The notes: generated from the letters alone by a model not told the origin. Positions 18,137 to 28,047 are shown, counted from the stretch's first letter. The stretch: 64,000 nucleotides of DNA from Ruoffia sp044336205 (GCA_044336205.1 CP172318.1:1116001-1180000), one strand, 5' to 3'. Numbers and translations are program-made.

Positions 18137-18946
18137 CTACTTCTTCTTTTCCATCTGAATTGACTTCTCTATAGCCGCACTCACACCTTGGTTAATGGCA
18201 GACTTAAAGCCAGCATGTTCCAATGCGACGATTCCTTCAATCGTCGTTCCAGCTGGACTTGTTACTTTGTCTTTTAATTCTCCAGGATGTTGCCCTGTTT
18301 CTATGACGACTGAAGCTGCCCCTTTAACTGTTTGGGCTGCCATCTTATGACTCATCTCTCGCGATAAGCCATATTTAACACCGACATCACTCATAGCTTC
18401 AATTAGTTGATAGATGAAAGCAGGTCCTGACCCAGCTAGACCTGTGACGGCATTGAAAAGCGATTCATCAATTTTTTCAACTATTCCAGCCTCCACTAAA
18501 CTTTCTTCAAACATTTGTAGGATTTCTTGTTTAATTGCTGATGTATGGCAATAAGCAATGTAGCCTTGCCCAATTTCAACCGGTGTATTGGGCATAATAC
18601 GAATCCAATGATGGCTAGACGGGGTCAGCTTTGTAACTTGTTCTAAGCTTAATCCTGCTGCCATACTAACCCATACTTTCGGTTGTGAGCTTGAAATAAA
18701 TTCACTTAGGTCTTGAAACAATTGTTTAAATTGTTGTGGTTTCACACCAATATATATAATATCGGAATTAAGAATTAAATCTTTCAATGAGTCTATAGCT
18801 TGAACGTCAGCATCTAACTCATCTATAAAAGCATGAAGTTTTTCCTTTGTACGATTATGAAGAATCATTGGATAACCTGCTTTTAGAATTGCTTTTGCAA
18901 TGGCAGAACCCATATTCCCGACACCAATCATTCCAATTGTTGGCAT
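18137..18946 (-). CDS. proC: Pyrroline-5-carboxylate reductase
   Basis: NAD(P)H-dependent last step of proline synthesis. The 269 residues begin with the Rossmann motif IGMIGVGNMGSAI, have the MPNTP motif near the middle, and carry the family signature (SGPAF, then the SPAGTTIEGI segment near the C-terminus). The ATG follows GGAGTGG. It lies 13 bases after purB and just before the broken proline peptidase gene, so two proline-related genes end this operon. Confidence 0.95.
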   Translation of the reverse strand: MPTIGMIGVGNMGSAIAKAILKAGYPMILHNRTKEKLHAFIDELDADVQAIDSLKDLILNSDIIYIGVKPQQFKQLFQDLSEFISSSQPKVWVSMAAGLSLEQVTKLTPSSHHWIRIMPNTPVEIGQGYIAYCHTSAIKQEILQMFEESLVEAGIVEKIDESLFNAVTGLAGSGPAFIYQLIEAMSDVGVKYGLSREMSHKMAAQTVKGAASVVIETGQHPGELKDKVTSPAGTTIEGIVALEHAGFKSAINQGVSAAIEKSIQMEKKK

Positions 18947-18959
18947 TAAACCACTCCTT

Positions 18960-20258
18960 CTAATCTAATCCTACACGTCTGAAAATATTATCAATATGAC
19001 TTAAATGATAGCTAGGATCGAATAATGAATTAATTGTATCTGCATCAAGTTTATCTAAAATTTCTTTATTCGTTTTAACTAAGTCTTCAAACGACTTCGA
19101 TTCATCCCAAGCAATCTTTGTTAATGGTTGTACTAAGTCATAAGCTGCTTCTCGTGTCATCCCCTCGTCAATTAAGGTTAGCATGACACGTTGCGAATAG
19201 ATAAGTCCAAAAGTCTTATTCATATTATCTTTCATGTTTTCTTCTAACACAGTTAAGTTTTCTATTATATTAGCAAAACGATTAATTTGATAGTTCAACA
19301 ATGTAGTAATATCAGGTAAAATGATACGTTCAGCAGAAGAATGAGAGATATCTCGCTCATGCCACAAAATGACATTCTCATAAGCAGGTGTAATATAACC
19401 ACGAATAACTCTAGCAAGTCCTGTTACATTCTCACTACCAATTGGATTTCGTTTGTGAGGCATAGCTGAAGAACCTTTCTGTCCAGCTGCAAAAAACTCC
19501 TCTACTTCACGTATTTCTGTTTTTTGAAGTCCACGTATTTCAGTTGCGAATCGCTCGATCGAAGTAGCTATTAATGCAATAGTCGCTACGTAATCGGCAT
19601 GTAAATCTCTTGGTAGAACTTGCGTTGAGATATCTTGAGCTCTAATACCTAACGTATCACAAACATAAGCTTCAACTTCTGGAGGTGTATTAGCGAACGT
19701 TCCTACCGCTCCACTAATTTTACCCGCTTCAACACCGTGGGCAGCCTCTTCAAAGCGAGTTTGATTTCTTTTCATCTCAGAATAGAATCCAGCAAGTTTT
19801 AATCCAAAAGTGGTTGGCTCAGCATGGACACCATGAGTTCTCCCCATCTGAATAGTATATTTATGTTCAATAGCTTTTTTCGCTACAACATCAAGAATAT
19901 GTTGAAGATCTTTGCGTAATATATCATTTACGAGTTTGAGCTGATAACCGTAAGCCGTATCAACAACATCTGTACTTGTAAGTCCATAATGGACCCACTT
20001 ACTCTCGTCTCCCAAACTCTCGCTAACGCAACGCGTGAATGCTACCACATCATGACGTGTTTCTTCTTCTATCTCTAAGATACGTTCTACCGAGAAACTC
20101 GCTTTTTCTCTTATTAAATCGACATCTTTTTGAGGAATCTCACCTAAATTTGCCCAAGCTTGACTGGCTTCGATCTCAACTTCTAACCAAGTTTGGTATT
20201 TTGTCTCCATTGACCATATATCTTTCATCTCAGGTCGTGTGTAACGTTCAATCGCCAT
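18960..20258 (-). CDS. purB: Adenylosuccinate lyase
   Basis: Splits SAICAR in IMP synthesis and adenylosuccinate in AMP synthesis. The 432 residues contain MGRTHGVHAEPTTFG with the catalytic His, and the flexible loop GSSAMPHKRNPIGSE with the catalytic Ser. The length is typical of the Bacillus type. Its ATG overlaps the stop of folA by one base, tying it to the folate/thymidylate genes rather than to the main purine operon 2 kb downstream. Confidence 0.96.
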   Translation of the reverse strand: MAIERYTRPEMKDIWSMETKYQTWLEVEIEASQAWANLGEIPQKDVDLIREKASFSVERILEIEEETRHDVVAFTRCVSESLGDESKWVHYGLTSTDVVDTAYGYQLKLVNDILRKDLQHILDVVAKKAIEHKYTIQMGRTHGVHAEPTTFGLKLAGFYSEMKRNQTRFEEAAHGVEAGKISGAVGTFANTPPEVEAYVCDTLGIRAQDISTQVLPRDLHADYVATIALIATSIERFATEIRGLQKTEIREVEEFFAAGQKGSSAMPHKRNPIGSENVTGLARVIRGYITPAYENVILWHERDISHSSAERIILPDITTLLNYQINRFANIIENLTVLEENMKDNMNKTFGLIYSQRVMLTLIDEGMTREAAYDLVQPLTKIAWDESKSFEDLVKTNKEILDKLDADTINSLFDPSYHLSHIDNIFRRVGLD

Positions 20259-20758
20259 TAATCTACTTCATCCTTCCGTTTCCATTCTTCAAATTGATGT
20301 TTATATAAGTTTTTATTATCAACAGTACCTTCGGTTCTGCTTACTAATTCCCATTGATCTTCATCTATTTCAGGCATGAAGACATCATGAGGAAATTTCC
20401 CTTCAATAACCGTTCTGACAATTCTATCGGCATAATCAATGAGGTCTAAGAATATTTGAGCTCCCCCAATAACCATCAATTCTTGATCTTTTGCTAAGTC
20501 CAGTACTTCTTCCACATTGTGAACAACTTGCAATCCTTCGATTTCTTTTCCATAGTCTTTGTTACGTGTCATTACAACCGTTTGGCGTCCTGGCAATAAA
20601 CGTTGATTCATTCCATCAAAGGTTTTTCGACCCATTAACATCGTATGACCCATGGTTGTTTCTTTGAAAAATTTCATATCATTGGGAAGATTCCAAGGCA
20701 ATGTCCCTTGGTATCCTATTCCACCATCTAAATCTTGTGCATAGACAAACGTAATCAT
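20258..20758 (-). CDS. folA: Dihydrofolate reductase
   Basis: Reduces dihydrofolate to tetrahydrofolate with NADPH. The 166 residues have GGIGYQGTLPW.LPNDM (substrate pocket with the acidic residue), GRKTF, and MVIGGAQIF (cofactor binding). It follows thyA by 12 bases, the standard pairing, because ThyA produces dihydrofolate. It overlaps purB by one base. Confidence 0.96.
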   Translation of the reverse strand: MITFVYAQDLDGGIGYQGTLPWNLPNDMKFFKETTMGHTMLMGRKTFDGMNQRLLPGRQTVVMTRNKDYGKEIEGLQVVHNVEEVLDLAKDQELMVIGGAQIFLDLIDYADRIVRTVIEGKFPHDVFMPEIDEDQWELVSRTEGTVDNKNLYKHQFEEWKRKDEVD

Positions 20759-20770
20759 TATATCATCCCC

Positions 20771-21715
20771 TTATACTGCAATCGGCGCTTTAATTGTTGG
20801 ATGAGGTTTATACCCTTCAACTTTTATATCATCTACGTTTAATTCATCCATTGGCACATCACTATTAATTACTAACTTAGGTAAAGGACGCACATCTCTT
20901 GTTAATAAGAGTTTAGCTTGTTCAAGGTGGTTAGAATATAAGTGAGCGTCCCCAATCGTATGAATAAAGTCTCCCACTTCAAGCCCAGTTTCACGTGCAA
21001 TTAAGTGCGTTAATAAAGCATAGGAAGCTATGTTGAACGGAATACCTAAAAAGATATCACCACTACGCTGATAAAGTTGGCAGCTTAACTTACCATCCGC
21101 TACATAAAATTGGAATAATGAATGGCATGGAGGAAGAGCCATACGCGGAACATCCTCTGGGTTCCAAGCGGTCACCATATGACGACGAGAATCGGGATTC
21201 ACCTTAATTTGTTCAATAACTTGTTTTATTTGATCTAAAGTTTCTCCATTTCTTAATTCCCATGATCGCCATTGTTTGCCGTAAACATCACCTAAATGAC
21301 CATACTTCTCACTAAATGCTTCATCATTTAATATCTGTTGTTGGAATTTCTCCATCTCTATCTCATATTGTTCTTTGAATGCTTCATCCGACAAGACTCT
21401 TAGACCAAAATCTGTCATATCAGGGCCACTATAATCTGAACTCTCGACATAATTCTTGAATGCCCACTCATCCCAAATGTGATTATTATGCTCTAATAAG
21501 TAACGGATATTCGTATCACCTCTTAAAAACCATAATAATTCAGACTTGATTAAACTAAAAGGCACGCGCTTTGAAGTTAAAAGTGGAAATCCTTCGCTAA
21601 GGTCAAATCGCATTTGATAACCAAACATACTCACTGTTCCAACACCAGTACGGTCTCTCTTTTCTGTTCCTTGTTCTAATACTGTACGAACTAACTCTTG
21701 ATATTGTTTTGTCAT
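20771..21715 (-). CDS. thyA: Thymidylate synthase
   Basis: Methylates dUMP with methylene-THF. The 314-residue protein has RTGVGTVSMFG at the N-terminus, the catalytic Cys in ALPPCHSLFQFYV, and CQLYQRSGDIFLGIPFNIASY for dUMP binding. It includes the roughly 50-residue insertion typical of the longer lactic acid bacterial form. It is probably the first gene of a thyA-folA-purB-proC-pip operon; the ABC-F gene lies 20 bases upstream, so transcription may extend from there. Confidence 0.96.
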   Translation of the reverse strand: MTKQYQELVRTVLEQGTEKRDRTGVGTVSMFGYQMRFDLSEGFPLLTSKRVPFSLIKSELLWFLRGDTNIRYLLEHNNHIWDEWAFKNYVESSDYSGPDMTDFGLRVLSDEAFKEQYEIEMEKFQQQILNDEAFSEKYGHLGDVYGKQWRSWELRNGETLDQIKQVIEQIKVNPDSRRHMVTAWNPEDVPRMALPPCHSLFQFYVADGKLSCQLYQRSGDIFLGIPFNIASYALLTHLIARETGLEVGDFIHTIGDAHLYSNHLEQAKLLLTRDVRPLPKLVINSDVPMDELNVDDIKVEGYKPHPTIKAPIAV

Positions 21716-21735
21716 TTGTCACACCTCATATTGTT

Positions 21736-23637
21736 TTATAGTGATAATTCACTCAGATATTCATAACGTTCGTAGAATTTTAATAGTTCTGCTTCTAATT
21801 GATCGAGTTTTTCCTGTAATTCCATTAATCGATAAGCATCACTACCTTGTTGACCCATCTCTGCTTGAATCGATTCGATTGAAGATTCTGTTGTTGCAAT
21901 CTTATCTTCAATAACCGCCCACTCTTTTTTCTCATGATATGTCATACGTTTTTTATTAGTTTTACTTTGACTAGTTGTAGCTGGCTCGTCTTTAACTTCT
22001 TTAGTGCTTTCATTTACCTCGATTGGCGACGTTTTTTGAGTTTGATTTTCTAAATAATCACTATAATTACCAAAAATTAATCCAAAGTGTCCTTGCCCTT
22101 GAATATCTAACAACTGATCAACCGTTTTATCAATAAAGTAACGATCATGTGAAACTATAATGACAACACCTATGAATGAATCTAAGTAGTCTTCTAATAC
22201 TTGAAGGGTTTCAATATCTAAATCATTCGTCGGCTCATCCAATAGTAAGACATTTGGCTCTTGGATTAACAGTGTCAATAAATAGAGTCTACGTCTTTCT
22301 CCACCCGATAAGTTTTTTATTTGTGTTCCATGAGTTACTCTTGGGAAGTTGAATTGTTCTAACATTGATGCTGCTGATACAGACTGGCCACCTTCTGACT
22401 TAAATTCATCAGCCACCTGTGTGAGATATTCTAAAACTCTCATTTCCGCAGGTAAATCTTCATCAAGTTGTCTATAATAAGCCATCTTAACAGTTTGACC
22501 AATCTCATAGATACCTGATGAAATTGAGTGTAATCCTGCTAAAGTATTTAAGAAAGTTGTTTTACCAACACCATTATCACCAATAACACCGAGTCGATCT
22601 CCTCGAACAAAAGATTTAGTGAAATGATTAATAACTTGTTTGTTAGCTATTTCAATCGATACATCCTCTAGATCCATAATTCTATTCCCAATACGTTGTT
22701 GGTCAAAATTAAAGTCAATACCTTCAGCATCTTGATGGCGTGTTTGGATCGTATCCTTTAAATCATTAAAACGATTGATTCGTGCTTGTTGTTTAGTTGT
22801 ACGCGCTTTAGCTCCCTTACGCATCCAACTTAATTCTTGCTTAAATAAACTATCTTGTTTTTCTTGCATTCTCTCATTAATAGCTGCTTCTTCAGTACGC
22901 TTAATAAGGTAATCTTGATAATTACCTGAATATTCTCGAATCTTCCCAAATCTTAATTCTATAATTTTATTAACTGATCTTTCTAAGAAATATCGATCAT
23001 GAGTTACTAATAAAAGCGCCCCTTTATAATTAGCCAAGTATTTCTCTAGCCACTGGATTGATTGGACATCCAAGTGGTTCGTTGGCTCATCCAATATCAA
23101 AAGATCTGGTTCTGATATTAGAACCTGTGCAATCGCTATACGTTTACGTTCCCCACCAGAACAACTAGCAATAGTACGATTTAAGTCATTTAATCCTAAT
23201 TGACTTAAAACAGACTTAGCATGAATTTCTACATCCCAACCGTTGTTCAAGTTCATCTCGTCACTCATCTTGTTAAAATGGTCAAAATAAGCTTGATTAT
23301 TAGCTTCTGCTTCTAAGTTTAATCTTGCTTGTTCATAACGTAATAACTTTTGAATTTGTGGTGCTGGACTATCATATACCGTCTCCAAAATGGTTTTGGA
23401 AGGATCTAACTCTGATTGTTGGTCTAAATAACCAATTTGATAATCGTTCGGTGAAAGTAATCCTCCTTCATCATAACTATCAATACCCGCTAATACCTTT
23501 AAAAAAGAACTTTTACCCGTCCCATTAGCTCCAATTAAACCCACACGGTCACCTGTTCTAATCGAAAGATCGATACCGTCTAGTAATGTTTTAGTACCAT
23601 ATGTCTTATGCAAATTAATAATTTTTAATTCTTTCAT
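21736..23637 (-). CDS. ABC-F family ATPase (Uup/YfmR-like)
   Basis: Soluble twin-ATPase protein of the ABC-F group, whose members act on ribosomes, not in transport. Two nucleotide-binding domains show Walker A GANGTGKSS and GDNGVGKTT, signatures SGGE, and Walker B LLILDEPTNHLD and LLLDEPTNDLD. The inter-domain linker has WMRKGAKARTTKQQARI, typical of Uup/YfmR, and a coiled-coil tail (about residues 540-633) follows a Lys/Thr-rich hinge. Start ATG 23637 has GAGG at good spacing; a GTG at 23643 is also possible. There are no transmembrane segments. Confidence 0.9.
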   Translation of the reverse strand: MKELKIINLHKTYGTKTLLDGIDLSIRTGDRVGLIGANGTGKSSFLKVLAGIDSYDEGGLLSPNDYQIGYLDQQSELDPSKTILETVYDSPAPQIQKLLRYEQARLNLEAEANNQAYFDHFNKMSDEMNLNNGWDVEIHAKSVLSQLGLNDLNRTIASCSGGERKRIAIAQVLISEPDLLILDEPTNHLDVQSIQWLEKYLANYKGALLLVTHDRYFLERSVNKIIELRFGKIREYSGNYQDYLIKRTEEAAINERMQEKQDSLFKQELSWMRKGAKARTTKQQARINRFNDLKDTIQTRHQDAEGIDFNFDQQRIGNRIMDLEDVSIEIANKQVINHFTKSFVRGDRLGVIGDNGVGKTTFLNTLAGLHSISSGIYEIGQTVKMAYYRQLDEDLPAEMRVLEYLTQVADEFKSEGGQSVSAASMLEQFNFPRVTHGTQIKNLSGGERRRLYLLTLLIQEPNVLLLDEPTNDLDIETLQVLEDYLDSFIGVVIIVSHDRYFIDKTVDQLLDIQGQGHFGLIFGNYSDYLENQTQKTSPIEVNESTKEVKDEPATTSQSKTNKKRMTYHEKKEWAVIEDKIATTESSIESIQAEMGQQGSDAYRLMELQEKLDQLEAELLKFYERYEYLSELSL

Positions 23638-23684
23638 CTTCACACCTCGCTAAAGTCAACTCATTATACCATAAAAGACCATAT

Positions 23685-23716
23685 AAAAAATCCTGAGAAT
23701 TAATCTCAGGATTTTT
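23685..23716 (-). terminator. Terminator after the ABC exporter gene
   Basis: AAAAATCCTGAGA and TCTCAGGATTTTT form a 13-bp stem around a five-base loop, starting four bases after the exporter stop codon. T runs on both strands mean it could work in both directions. Confidence 0.9.
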
Positions 23717-23719
23717 ATA

Positions 23720-25438
23720 TTAGATGGCTGTGAATTGACTTTGATATAAATCTGCATACACATTGTCTGAAGCTAATAATTCTTCATGTGTCCCATCTTC
23801 TATGATTCCATCAGCTGTCACAACTATAATACGATCCGCGTGTGTTATTGTGGCTAATCTATGAGCAATAATTAATGTCGTACGTCCTTGTGATAATTCA
23901 TCCAATGAACTTTGAATGAACCGCTCAGTTGCGGTATCTAACGCACTCGTAGCTTCATCTAAAATCAAAATCTTAGGATTTTTCAAGAAAATTCTAGCAA
24001 TAGAGAGGCGTTGCTTCTGCCCACCTGATAATGAGACACCACGCTCACCAATTTGAGTATCAATACCATCTGGAAGATTTGTAATTACCTCTGTAAGCTT
24101 AGCTGCTTCAATAGCTGCTTCAACTTCTTCATCACTAGCATCCAGTCTCCCATACAAGACATTCTCTCTAATCGTCCCATCAAATAAGAAAACATCTTGT
24201 TGAACTATCCCAATTTGCTTACGCAATGAAGACATAGTCACATCTTGAATATTGACTCCATCAATTGTAATGGTACCTTCACTAATCTCGTAAAATCTTG
24301 GTAATAAGTTTGCTAAAGTTGTTTTTCCTGCCCCACTTGGTCCAACAAAGGCGACAGTCTGACCCTTTTTAATATCGATAGTTATATTTTCTAATACAGG
24401 ACGATTTTCACTATATCCAAAGGACACATTTGAATAGCTTATATTACCTTCGAACTTTGGTGCTTCAATCGCATTTGGTTTGTCAACAATATCTGGTTCT
24501 GTTTCGATTTCTTTTATGAATCTCATAAAACCGGCGTACCCTTTTGGATAGATTTCTAACATATTATTAATTTTTTCCAGTGGGCGAACAAAGACATTAG
24601 AAAGTAGAATATATCCAACTAATTCACCAATAGTCATCTCGCCTTGGAGTGTATAATAGGCACCCGCAATTAAAGCAAATAAGTTTATTAAACGCATGAT
24701 GATGTAATTGAATGAGAAACTTAAGGCCATTGAATTATAAAAATCAACCATAGCCAAGCGATAGCCTTCTGCTAATTTTTTAAAGCTTTTATTCTCATAA
24801 TTCTCATTAGCGAATGCCTTAACAACCCGCATACCACTAATCGCATTTTGAATTCCAGCGTTAAAAGACGCCAAGTTTTTCTTAATGTTCATATTCACTT
24901 TAACCATTCTTTTACTAAAGATACCTAATACAATCGCAAGTATCGGGATTAAAGCAACCGTCATTAGGGCAAGCTTTACATGAACATTCAACATCAAGAT
25001 AAAGGCTCCAATTAAAGTCATTACTGTAATAAAAACATCTTCAGGTCCATGGTGAGCTAATTCACTTACTTCAAATAAATCAGAAGTGATTCGACTCATT
25101 AATTCTCCAGTTTTCTTTTTATCAAAATACGCAAAAGACTGTTTTTGGAAATGTTCAAATAATTCATTACGCATATCTGTCTCAATATAACTACCAAAGA
25201 TATGACCTAAAGAAACAACAATATAATTCATTGTCATATTAAACAAATATAAGAAAAGTAATAATACCGAGAACATCAATATATTCTTTAGATTACCTTG
25301 AGGTAAAATCGTATCAATAACCATATTTACAGCAACCGGGAAAAACAATTCCAAAACTGCTGAAATAACCGCACAAATAAAATCAATTAAAAATAATTTC
25401 TTATATGGTTTATAATAAGAAAAAAACTTTGAAAGCAT
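23720..25438 (-). CDS. ABC exporter, fused membrane and ATPase domains
   Basis: Half-transporter of the MsbA/Sav1866 type, 572 residues, expected to work as a homodimer in the cell membrane. Six hydrophobic segments occupy about residues 15-300; the ATPase follows with Walker A GPSGAGKTT, Q-loop IVQQDVFLF, signature LSGGQ, Walker B ILILDEATSALD and the H-loop IIAHRL. The substrate is not predictable; relatives export drugs, lipids or peptides. It is preceded by a structured leader and an LPXTG mini-gene. Confidence 0.92.
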   Translation of the reverse strand: MLSKFFSYYKPYKKLFLIDFICAVISAVLELFFPVAVNMVIDTILPQGNLKNILMFSVLLLFLYLFNMTMNYIVVSLGHIFGSYIETDMRNELFEHFQKQSFAYFDKKKTGELMSRITSDLFEVSELAHHGPEDVFITVMTLIGAFILMLNVHVKLALMTVALIPILAIVLGIFSKRMVKVNMNIKKNLASFNAGIQNAISGMRVVKAFANENYENKSFKKLAEGYRLAMVDFYNSMALSFSFNYIIMRLINLFALIAGAYYTLQGEMTIGELVGYILLSNVFVRPLEKINNMLEIYPKGYAGFMRFIKEIETEPDIVDKPNAIEAPKFEGNISYSNVSFGYSENRPVLENITIDIKKGQTVAFVGPSGAGKTTLANLLPRFYEISEGTITIDGVNIQDVTMSSLRKQIGIVQQDVFLFDGTIRENVLYGRLDASDEEVEAAIEAAKLTEVITNLPDGIDTQIGERGVSLSGGQKQRLSIARIFLKNPKILILDEATSALDTATERFIQSSLDELSQGRTTLIIAHRLATITHADRIIVVTADGIIEDGTHEELLASDNVYADLYQSQFTAI

Positions 25439-25534
25439 ATAGCACCTCTTTTTAATTCTTCTTACCTATTCTAACCCAGATACATGGCTTATTCAAAAGC
25501 AATAATCAATACTCTTTACAATATAGTTAACACA

Positions 25535-25637
25535 AAAAAAGACCGAGTCATTCATTATAGCTAAATTAACCATACTCATTCAACTTAAACCAGTCATAAC
25601 TCTGGCAGAATGAGTCTATTCGCTTGGCGGCTATAAT
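25535..25637 (-). promoter_or_regulatory. Structured leader with attenuator-like alternatives, before the ABC exporter
   Basis: Nested inverted repeats are present: ATTATAGC (25554-25561) with GCTATAAT (25630-25637), ACTCATTC (25574-25581) with GAATGAGT (25608-25615), and CCAG with CTGG inside. Read on the minus strand, the AGACTCATTC arm could instead pair with GAATGA..GTCT, which is directly followed by T7. That gives mutually exclusive folds, one terminator-like. It lies about 100 bases upstream of the exporter. Confidence 0.4.
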
Positions 25638-25696
25638 AAAAACCCGGATTATAAATTATAAAAAAATCATCCACAATAAAAGAGCTTCAGCAAATG

Positions 25697-25876
25697 TTAT
25701 TTGTTCTTTCTAGAAGAAAATACTAACCATCCACCTGCAATAATTGCAATTGCCGCAATGATGATATAAATCCAAGAACTTGTTTCCCCTGTATTAGGCA
25801 AACTAGACACTTGTGCAACTGTCGTTTGTAAGAACGAAAGTATTACTAATAAAAAGCTATTAAATAAATGATTCAT
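25697..25876 (-). CDS. Very small LPXTG-anchored peptide
   Basis: A 59-residue frame that contains almost only sorting information: a hydrophobic N-terminal signal (about residues 4-21), a possible signal peptidase site after TVA, then QVSS, LPNTG at residues 26-30, a membrane span and the terminal RKNK. If processed by signal peptidase and sortase, only about eight residues (QVSSLPNT) would remain attached to the wall. Start ATG 25876 has GGAG nine bases upstream. It may be a pruned surface protein or a genuine short sortase substrate. Confidence 0.7.
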   Translation of the reverse strand: MNHLFNSFLLVILSFLQTTVAQVSSLPNTGETSSWIYIIIAAIAIIAGGWLVFSSRKNK

Positions 25877-25955
25877 AGGATAAATCTCCAATCTAAAATA
25901 TTTTAATCTTTATTTTATTATAGTAAAGCTTGCTAGAATAATCCAGAATAGAATG

Positions 25956-25994
25956 AAAAAAGTGAAAGCGTTCGATAAAACGGCTTTCACTTTT
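25956..25994 (-). terminator. Terminator after lepA
   Basis: AAAAGTGAAAGC pairs with GCTTTCACTTTT at 25983-25994. On the minus strand it ends in T5. It lies 30 bases after the lepA stop. Confidence 0.92.
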
Positions 25995-26023
25995 AAAATT
26001 GAACTGATAAAGCTAACCACAAT

Positions 26024-27847
26024 TTAATCTTCATCCATTGATAGTACTGCCATAAAGGCTTCTTGTGGTATTTCCACACTTCCAACAGATTTCATACGTT
26101 TCTTACCTTCTTTTTGCTTTTCTAATAATTTCTTACGACGAGAAACATCTCCACCATATAGTTTTGCTGTAACGTCTTTACGGAATGCCTTGATAGTTGT
26201 TCGTGCAATAATCTTATGGCCGATGGCAGCTTGAACTGGCACTTCAAACATTTGACGCGGAATGATTTCTTTCAATTTACTTGCAAGTTCTTTTCCTCGG
26301 TTAAACGCAAAGTCTCTATGAACAATGGTACTAAATGCATCGATTACTTCACCATTTAACATAATATCAAGTTTTACTAAATTTGATACTTTGTATCCAA
26401 TAATTTCGTAGTCTAATGACGCATAACCTTTAGTGTTAGATTTTAACTTATCAAAGAAGTCAAATATAATCTCTGCCATTGGTAATTCATAAACCACATT
26501 CACTCGATAATCATCGAGGTAATCCATCGTAATGAAGTTCCCACGTTTACGTTCACATAACTCCATCACTGACCCTACAAAGTCATTGGGCACCATGATG
26601 GTTGCTTTAACATATGGTTCGAGTATCTTGTCTACTTCAGTACTATCTGGCATTTCAGACGGGTTATCTACTGTCACCTCAGACCCATCTGTTTTAATTA
26701 CACGATAGATAACCGAAGGAGCAGTCATAATTAAGTCAAGATTAAACTCACGTTCTAGTCGTTCTTGGATCACATCCATATGCAATAATCCAAGGAAACC
26801 TGTACGATATCCAAAGCCTAGGGCTTGTGAAGTCTCAGGTTCAAATTGTAAAGCAGCATCATTTAACTGAAGTTTCTCTAAAGATTCCCTTAGGTCATTA
26901 TAATCACTTGAATCTACTGGATAAAGACCCGCAAAAACCATTGGATTTAATTTACGATATCCTTCTAAAGGTTCTTCAGTTTGATTGTTTGCTAATGTAA
27001 TCGTATCCCCTACGCGAGTGTCTTGGATAGTCTTAATATTCGCTGTGACGTAACCAACATCTCCTGCCATTAAGTAATCTCTTTGAACTGGTGCTGGTGA
27101 GAAGACTCCTACTTCAACAACATCAAATTCTTTCCCATTGCTCATTAACTTAATGCGGTCACCTGGTTTAAGAATTCCATCCATTAGACGAATGTTTAAC
27201 ACCACTCCTCTGTAGCTATCATAAGCTGAGTCGAAAATGAGGGCTTTCAATGGTGCTTCAATATCTCCTGGTGGTGAAGGAACTTTCTCAACAATTTGTT
27301 CCAGAATATCTTCGATTCCAATTCCTGTCTTTGCACTCGCGTGTACCGCTTCTGACGCATCGATACCGATGATATCTTCAATCTCTAATTGAACACGTTC
27401 AGGGTCAGCTGCTGGTAAGTCAATCTTATTAATAACAGGTAAAATCTCTAAATCATTATCTAAAGCAAGATACACATTTGCTAAGGTTTGAGCTTCAATT
27501 CCTTGAGCGGCATCTACAACTAATAAGGCACCTTCACAAGCTGCTAAAGATCTTGAAACTTCATAAGTAAAATCGACGTGACCTGGTGTATCGATTAAAT
27601 GGAATGTATACTCAACTCCATCTCTAGCTGTATATGTTAATTCAACAGCATTAAGTTTAATCGTTATTCCACGCTCACGTTCCAATTCCATTGAATCCAA
27701 TAATTGGTTTTGCATATCACGATCAGCAACCGATTCAGTTTGTTGCAGTATTCTATCTGCTAGTGTTGATTTTCCATGATCAATGTGGGCAATTATCGAG
27801 AAATTTCGAATGTTTTTCTGCCTCTGTTTCATTTCTTCTATATTCAT
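26024..27847 (-). CDS. lepA: Elongation factor 4 (ribosome back-translocase)
   Basis: Translational GTPase of 607 residues, which can move stalled ribosomes backward. G motifs are AHIDHGKST, RGITIK, DTPGHVDFTYE and NKID. EF-G-like domains follow, and the LepA-specific C-terminal part has GGDVSRRKKLLEKQKEGKKRMK. The N-terminus matches the family and the ATG follows AAGGATG. It is a single gene bounded by terminators. Confidence 0.97.
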   Translation of the reverse strand: MNIEEMKQRQKNIRNFSIIAHIDHGKSTLADRILQQTESVADRDMQNQLLDSMELERERGITIKLNAVELTYTARDGVEYTFHLIDTPGHVDFTYEVSRSLAACEGALLVVDAAQGIEAQTLANVYLALDNDLEILPVINKIDLPAADPERVQLEIEDIIGIDASEAVHASAKTGIGIEDILEQIVEKVPSPPGDIEAPLKALIFDSAYDSYRGVVLNIRLMDGILKPGDRIKLMSNGKEFDVVEVGVFSPAPVQRDYLMAGDVGYVTANIKTIQDTRVGDTITLANNQTEEPLEGYRKLNPMVFAGLYPVDSSDYNDLRESLEKLQLNDAALQFEPETSQALGFGYRTGFLGLLHMDVIQERLEREFNLDLIMTAPSVIYRVIKTDGSEVTVDNPSEMPDSTEVDKILEPYVKATIMVPNDFVGSVMELCERKRGNFITMDYLDDYRVNVVYELPMAEIIFDFFDKLKSNTKGYASLDYEIIGYKVSNLVKLDIMLNGEVIDAFSTIVHRDFAFNRGKELASKLKEIIPRQMFEVPVQAAIGHKIIARTTIKAFRKDVTAKLYGGDVSRRKKLLEKQKEGKKRMKSVGSVEIPQEAFMAVLSMDED

Positions 27848-28047
27848 ATTTTTCTACACATCCTTTTATAGCCATTCGGCTTACCTACAAGAATTCCACA
27901 CCTTATCTTACCAAAATTGATACTATAAAGATAGGCTTCACCCTCTATTACTAGTCTATTATAGCATAATTATATGATTAACTTGAATAGATTAAAGAAG
28001 TATACAAAAGAATTCATTATAAGTTTATTAAACGAATAACTTAATAA

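Noticed and set aside
25554..25637. T-box or known riboswitch before the ABC exporter
   Set aside because: The T-box core AGGGTGG-N-ACC and other familiar riboswitch motifs are not present.
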